Part shown: piece by piece, positions 60,781 to 64,000 of the stretch
Position numbering within the stretch: the stretch's first letter is position 1
How the letters are laid out: the number at the start of each line of letters is the position of its first letter
DNA from: Bacillota bacterium
GTDB lineage: Bacteria; Bacillota; Clostridia; Lachnospirales; Lachnospiraceae
Direction of reading: 5' to 3'
NCBI GenBank assembly: GCA_023439505.1
Contig: JAEXNR010000051.1
Coordinates: 35,739 to 99,738 of the forward strand
DNA: 64,000 nucleotides
Made by a program: the position numbers and the translations under genes
The notes under the pieces: model-generated
The model's database searches: none
Told to the model about the DNA's origin: nothing
What the model saw: only the letters and a program-made list of their open reading frames with translations

Positions 60781-61015
60781 AAAAAAATTCCTTTGCCCAA
60801 AACCTAAATGGGACGAAAGGAATCCGCGTTGCCACCCAATTTACCGAATGAAATCATCCGGTCGCTCGATAGTAGGATATAGGGTACCAGCCTTCGGCTC
60901 ATCGCCGACAGTTCCAAAAGTGGAAAGATCTCATCGTTCACCGATTCACACCATCCATCGGCTCTCTGCAGAAGTAAGAAATCGTAGCTTTTATCATCAC
61001 TGTTAATTGTTATAT
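60781..61015 (-). promoter_or_regulatory. T-box leader of serS
   Basis: On the minus strand the conserved T-box sequence GGGTGGCAACGCGG (60824-60837) is present, followed by a terminator ATTCCTTT / AAAGGAAT (60787-60794 and 60816-60823) with a seven-T run. Stem I elements CAGAGAGCCGATGG (60952-60965 region) and a GATGA K-turn-like motif are upstream. The specifier is probably a serine codon; UCC at 60922-60924 is the best candidate but tentative. Uncharged tRNA-Ser binding would favour antitermination. Confidence 0.9.
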
Positions 61016-61023
61016 TTTCTCCT

Positions 61024-61052
61024 ATTATATATTCTTTTATGCCTCTTTGCAA
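61024..61052 (-). promoter_or_regulatory. Promoter of serS
   Basis: On the minus strand TTGCAA (61047-61052), 17-bp spacer, TATAAT (61024-61029, consensus). It sits directly upstream of the T-box leader. Confidence 0.8.
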
Positions 61053-61186
61053 GAAAAATATGGTTTATGTAAATGAATTAGCTCAGCGAACGAAATCTGC
61101 GGTATCTTCTAGAAAAAAATAAAGCTAAAAGTGAAAGGGTGTACTTTTAGCTTAATATTTTAGACACTGCCTGAGAATAATATTTG

Positions 61187-61618
61187 TTATAATCTGAAGT
61201 CTGTATTTGGCTGAGAAATATTCTTTAAAGCGTCCTCCGCATCATCTTGCTGTGTGGGTTCCAAAGAAATATCACCCAATGCGACGATTCCGACAAGACT
61301 GTTGTTTTCAACGATTGGTAATCTTCTGATTTGTTTATCGCTCATGATTTTCGCTGCATCGTGGACATTCATATCAGGACTTCCGACCACTGGATTTGAG
61401 GTCATAATATCACTGACCTTCTGACTGCTTGGATTTTGACCGGAAGCCACGGTTCTGAGTGCGATATCACGGTCCGTCACAATACCTACAATTTTGTCGT
61501 TATTACAAACGGGAATGGACCCCACATCATGCTGCTGCATTAGTTTTGCGGCCTTTTCAATAGAATCATTCGAGTTTAAACTTGCAATATCTCTTGACAT
61601 AATTTCTTTTACTTTCAT
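61187..61618 (-). CDS. CBS-domain protein
   Basis: 143 residues from ATG 61618, with GGAGGTGATG upstream. Two CBS domains (about 6-60 and 72-125): VKEIMSRDIASLNSNDSIEKAAKLMQQHDVGSIPVCN and VSDIMTSNPVVGSPDMNVHDAAKIMSDKQIRRLPIVE, each with the GIVT/GIVA turn. Binds an adenosyl ligand such as AMP, ATP or SAM and probably regulates a partner. No partner is encoded beside it. The short acidic tail is not conserved. Confidence 0.9.
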   Translation of the reverse strand: MKVKEIMSRDIASLNSNDSIEKAAKLMQQHDVGSIPVCNNDKIVGIVTDRDIALRTVASGQNPSSQKVSDIMTSNPVVGSPDMNVHDAAKIMSDKQIRRLPIVENNSLVGIVALGDISLEPTQQDDAEDALKNISQPNTDFRL

Positions 61619-61724
61619 AATCATCACCTCCAATATTATGTTGCCCAGTGTGAAGCGTTTTTATCATGGAAGGTAATTCTTAACCTTACTATATCTTGAA
61701 AATTAAAATTTGAAAAATGTTATA

Positions 61725-62498
61725 TTATTCGTTCTCTGTCTGGAATTTAACTATGAACCTTGTTAAAAAGTTACCCTTACCTCTCCCTTTAATATAAAAA
61801 TAACCAAAGAGGGAAAATACGGCAGCACCGATAAAATTAACGATTAAGTCCATCATGGTATCGATCAGACCGATATCAATATAAGCCTTCCAGGGCTCCC
61901 CGTTAACGGTTACGTCATGGATATTCACTGTAATCGGGACATTTTTTCCCTCCGCATTCAGAAGTACCGTACGAATGGTTTGAATGAAAGTATCTTTTTG
62001 CATATCGGTTCCGGCAAGCTGATCCATGCCAAATTCAAAAAATTCCCAAACGACTCCGATGGTCATAGAAAAGCAGAAGGCCACCAGTGCAACAAAAACC
62101 GGAGACAATGAAATGGAAAATTTCTCATGTTTATTTAATATATCAATTAAGGAAAAACCGATTGCCGCGGATAAGAATCCGTTCAGGGTATGTAATATGG
62201 TATCCCAATAGGGAAAAATTAAATAATAGGAATTGATTTCTCCCAATATCTCCGCGGAAAAGATAAAAAGAAGGATAATTGTCTCCAGGGTATCCGGAAT
62301 ATCAATATGCACTCTCTTCTCAATAAAACTGGGAATTAAGAAGAGAAACAAGGTTAGGATACAGAGAAATACATTTTCGTAATTTTTTTCGTGAAGTTGA
62401 TCTAATAAAATCAAAATAACAGAAAGTCTTAATATTAAATATACAATGGATATTACTTTGTATTGTTTCGCATGTTTTGATTTAAAATGTTTTGGCAT
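61725..62498 (-). CDS. Integral membrane protein, YjdF/DUF2238-like
   Basis: 257 residues. About six membrane segments (18-36, 44-60, 72-88, 100-125, 135-155 and 215-235). The motif WDTILHTLNGFLSAAIGFSLID (about 97-118) and GVVWEFFEFGMDQLAGTDMQKD (about 147-168) match the YjdF/DUF2238 pattern of conserved His and Trp-Glu residues in the membrane core. A hydrophilic loop carries NAEGKNVPITVNIHDVTVNG. Function unknown in the family; metal or small-molecule binding is possible because of the H, E and D residues. Confidence 0.65.
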   Translation of the reverse strand: MPKHFKSKHAKQYKVISIVYLILRLSVILILLDQLHEKNYENVFLCILTLFLFLIPSFIEKRVHIDIPDTLETIILLFIFSAEILGEINSYYLIFPYWDTILHTLNGFLSAAIGFSLIDILNKHEKFSISLSPVFVALVAFCFSMTIGVVWEFFEFGMDQLAGTDMQKDTFIQTIRTVLLNAEGKNVPITVNIHDVTVNGEPWKAYIDIGLIDTMMDLIVNFIGAAVFSLFGYFYIKGRGKGNFLTRFIVKFQTENE

Positions 62499-62698
62499 GA
62501 TTATCTCCTATGTACTTTTAATACCTATTACGATAAAGCATTCCAAGCCAAATGTCAAATAAAGATGCTGCTTTGAGAGCATTTGTCAAACTCATATTCC
62601 CGGTTTGAATGGGGATGGAACAGTAACATTTATTAAGAATATTTTTATCATATCGATCAATACTATGGTTAAGGTCGTCGAGAAATAAGAGGTAGGAT

Positions 62699-63739
62699 AT
62701 GAAAAAGATACTTGTGATTTTTACGGGGGGTACCATTGGAAGCCAAATCAAGGATGCCACGATCGATGTAGATGCTGCAGCCGGTGGAGAAATTCTTAAG
62801 ATGTTTCATGAAAAGTATGTCAGGAATATAGAATTTGAAACGATGCAGCCACTCAATATTCTGAGTGAAAATTCCAATCCCATGTACTGGCAGGTTTTGT
62901 ATAATGCAATGAAAAACCTTAATTTTCAATCGTATTCCGGTATTATTATCACCCATGGGTCGGATACTCTTCCATATACCGGTGCATTCATCGGCTTTTT
63001 ATTTCATTATTTGGAGATTCCCATTGTGATTACCGCAAGTAATTATACCCTGGGGAGAGCAAAGAGCAACGGATTAACCAATTTTATCAATTCGGTGGAA
63101 CTAATTCATGAGTCAGGGTTAAAAGGGATCTACTCCGTATTTCAGAATAATAAAAATAAAAGCAAAATATTCCTTTCTACCAGAATACAGGAGGCGGACG
63201 CTTATCAGGATCAGTTTATTAGTTTTGGCGGTTCTGATCTGGGAGAAATTCAAAATGGTAAGGTGTTACTTCACAGATCCGCTGTTAATCCCACAAGAAA
63301 GCAACTGAATGAGCATAGAGTCAAGCTTCTTGGAGATGACCTATACTTTGTGAACAGAATTACAGCCATAAAACCGTATCCCGGATTGGTTTATCGGGAT
63401 TTTAATTTTCCGGTAAAGCCAAGTGCCATTTTACACAGCTTGTATCATTCCGGTACAGGTTGCATTCATGGTGGCCGGTATTCCCTGCCTGATTTTGTGA
63501 AAAAGTGTATCGAATCAGGGATTGATTTTTATATTATTTCTTTAAAGAATGTGGAGAGTGATTTATATATTACCAGCAGGGAAATTATGGAGGCCGGAGC
63601 GATTCCACTGCAAAATATTTCTTTTGAAGCTGCTTATGCAAAGTTGAATATTGCATATAATCAAACTGCTATGTCCCCAATGGAGTATATGCAAAAAGAG
63701 ATTTTTTTTGAATTTCTGCCTAAAATGAACGCAAAATAG
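62699..63739 (+). CDS. L-asparaginase family protein (type I/II)
   Basis: 346 residues, no signal peptide, so probably cytoplasmic. Asparaginase/glutaminase signatures: KKILVIFTGGTIGSQ (catalytic Thr12) and THGSDTLPYTGAF near residue 83, with a conserved Lys in SNYTLGRAKSNG near 118. C-terminal domain with YHSGTGCIHGGRY near 240. Hydrolyses L-asparagine to aspartate and ammonia. Preceding ribosome binding site AAGAGGTAGG is moderate. The gene stands alone near the window end. Confidence 0.87.
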   Translation: MKKILVIFTGGTIGSQIKDATIDVDAAAGGEILKMFHEKYVRNIEFETMQPLNILSENSNPMYWQVLYNAMKNLNFQSYSGIIITHGSDTLPYTGAFIGFLFHYLEIPIVITASNYTLGRAKSNGLTNFINSVELIHESGLKGIYSVFQNNKNKSKIFLSTRIQEADAYQDQFISFGGSDLGEIQNGKVLLHRSAVNPTRKQLNEHRVKLLGDDLYFVNRITAIKPYPGLVYRDFNFPVKPSAILHSLYHSGTGCIHGGRYSLPDFVKKCIESGIDFYIISLKNVESDLYITSREIMEAGAIPLQNISFEAAYAKLNIAYNQTAMSPMEYMQKEIFFEFLPKMNAK

Positions 63740-63775
63740 AAACTACTGTATTTTATTATTATGTGCGAAGTAAAC

Positions 63776-63791
63776 CATAACGAGCGTTATG
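63776..63791. promoter_or_regulatory. Near-perfect 16-bp palindrome downstream of the asparaginase gene
   Basis: CATAACG (63776-63782) and CGTTATG (63785-63791) have only two bases between them, so it is more likely a protein-binding site or cruciform than a terminator. Confidence 0.4.
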
Positions 63792-63800
63792 AGATGAGTC

Positions 63801-63875
63801 GAAGCAGAACAAAATGAGAGGAAGCAGAACAAATTGAGAGGACGCAGCATAAAAAATGAGAGGAAGTAGAACACA
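63801..63875 (+). repeat. 20-bp tandem repeat, about 3.5 copies
   Basis: GAAGCAGAACAAAATGAGAG, then GAAGCAGAACAAATTGAGAG, then a 22-bp degenerate copy and a partial fourth. Purine-rich; no coding capacity. Confidence 0.8.
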
Positions 63876-63985
63876 GCTTTGAAAGGTAAATATTTTTCGC
63901 ACTAAATTAATTTGAAGAATAGGACTTTAAAGTACTTATTGTGATAAACTATAGGAAAAGTTTTTCGCAAAGGAGTATTTTACTA

Positions 63986-64000
63986 ATGACAAGAGCTGAG
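63986..64000 (+). CDS. Start of a further gene, cut by the window edge
   Basis: ATG at 63986 with AAGGAG at 63970-63975 and residues MTRAE before the edge. Too little to name. Confidence 0.5.

Noticed and set aside
60804..61052. Reading frame on the minus strand upstream of serS
   Set aside because: It coincides with the T-box leader, whose conserved sequence and terminator explain the region. No ribosome binding site or recognisable protein is present.
1..64000. tRNA, rRNA, insertion sequences, integrases or attachment sites
   Set aside because: I looked for cloverleaf, rRNA-like, transposase and integrase sequence in gene and spacer regions and saw none; this was by eye, and short sites could be missed.

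Overview
The window comes from a low-GC, anaerobic, spore-forming Firmicute, most likely a member of the Lachnospiraceae or a close clostridial relative. The evidence is strong GGAGG ribosome binding sites, sigma-A-type promoters, a T-box leader on serS, a CsxC-like spore surface protein, a YesM/YesN-type two-component system, GTP-type PEP carboxykinase and a ferredoxin-linked Ech-type [NiFe] hydrogenase. I found no rRNA, tRNA, CRISPR array, phage or insertion sequence. Species and strain cannot be decided from the sequence alone.

Layout: (1) 1-3.1 kb holds the 3' part of a large repetitive surface protein and a putative spore coat/exosporium gene. (2) 3.3-4.9 kb (minus) is a four-gene DUF2089 regulator/SHOCT/YvlD-type envelope operon with a clear promoter and an operator-like palindrome. 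(3) 5.2-6.4 kb is a PLP aminotransferase followed by a 15-bp minisatellite. (4) 6.7-16.8 kb is a carbohydrate module: an orphan family-1 solute-binding lipoprotein, a sensor kinase, an AraC-type response regulator, a ribose-type ABC importer and a sorbitol-dehydrogenase-like enzyme. (5) 17.4-32.2 kb is one 17-gene unidirectional run: a LIV-type amino-acid ABC importer, a cytidylate-kinase-like protein, an Fe-alcohol dehydrogenase, a class III aminotransferase, a divergent D-2-hydroxyacid dehydrogenase, RidA, a split five-subunit opine/sarcosine/proline-oxidase-like flavo-iron-sulfur complex, an Asp/Glu-racemase-like protein and an AEC transporter. A FadR-type GntR regulator with its own palindromic operator follows. 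(6) 33-42.7 kb is housekeeping and small-gene territory (EamA and PutP transporters, SstT, HAD phosphatases, DUF6803, DUF1801, DUF2512, DUF5685, a J-domain protein). (7) 42.8-53.6 kb is a complete Ech hydrogenase (six subunits) plus hypA, B, F, C, D and E in one apparent operon. (8) 53.9-64 kb holds an unknown protein, pckG, a diguanylate cyclase, serS with T-box, a CBS protein, a membrane protein, an asparaginase and the first codons of another gene.

Functionally, the 17-32 kb island looks like an import-and-oxidise pathway for an N-substituted, D- or imino amino acid. The flavoprotein complex would remove electrons (probably to ferredoxin or a quinone-like carrier), RidA would hydrolyse the reactive imine, and the aminotransferase, alcohol dehydrogenase and hydroxyacid dehydrogenase would dispose of the carbon skeleton. 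The Ech hydrogenase could then re-oxidise reduced ferredoxin with H2 production and ion pumping. The substrate is not identifiable from the sequence.

The most novel-looking items are the split oxidase island, a 42-bp intergenic repeat whose two copies differ only by transitions that largely preserve a hairpin, several large structured elements between genes inside operons, a 21-bp-spaced direct repeat likely bound by the AraC-type regulator, and a recurring tendency for unrelated short tandem repeats between genes.
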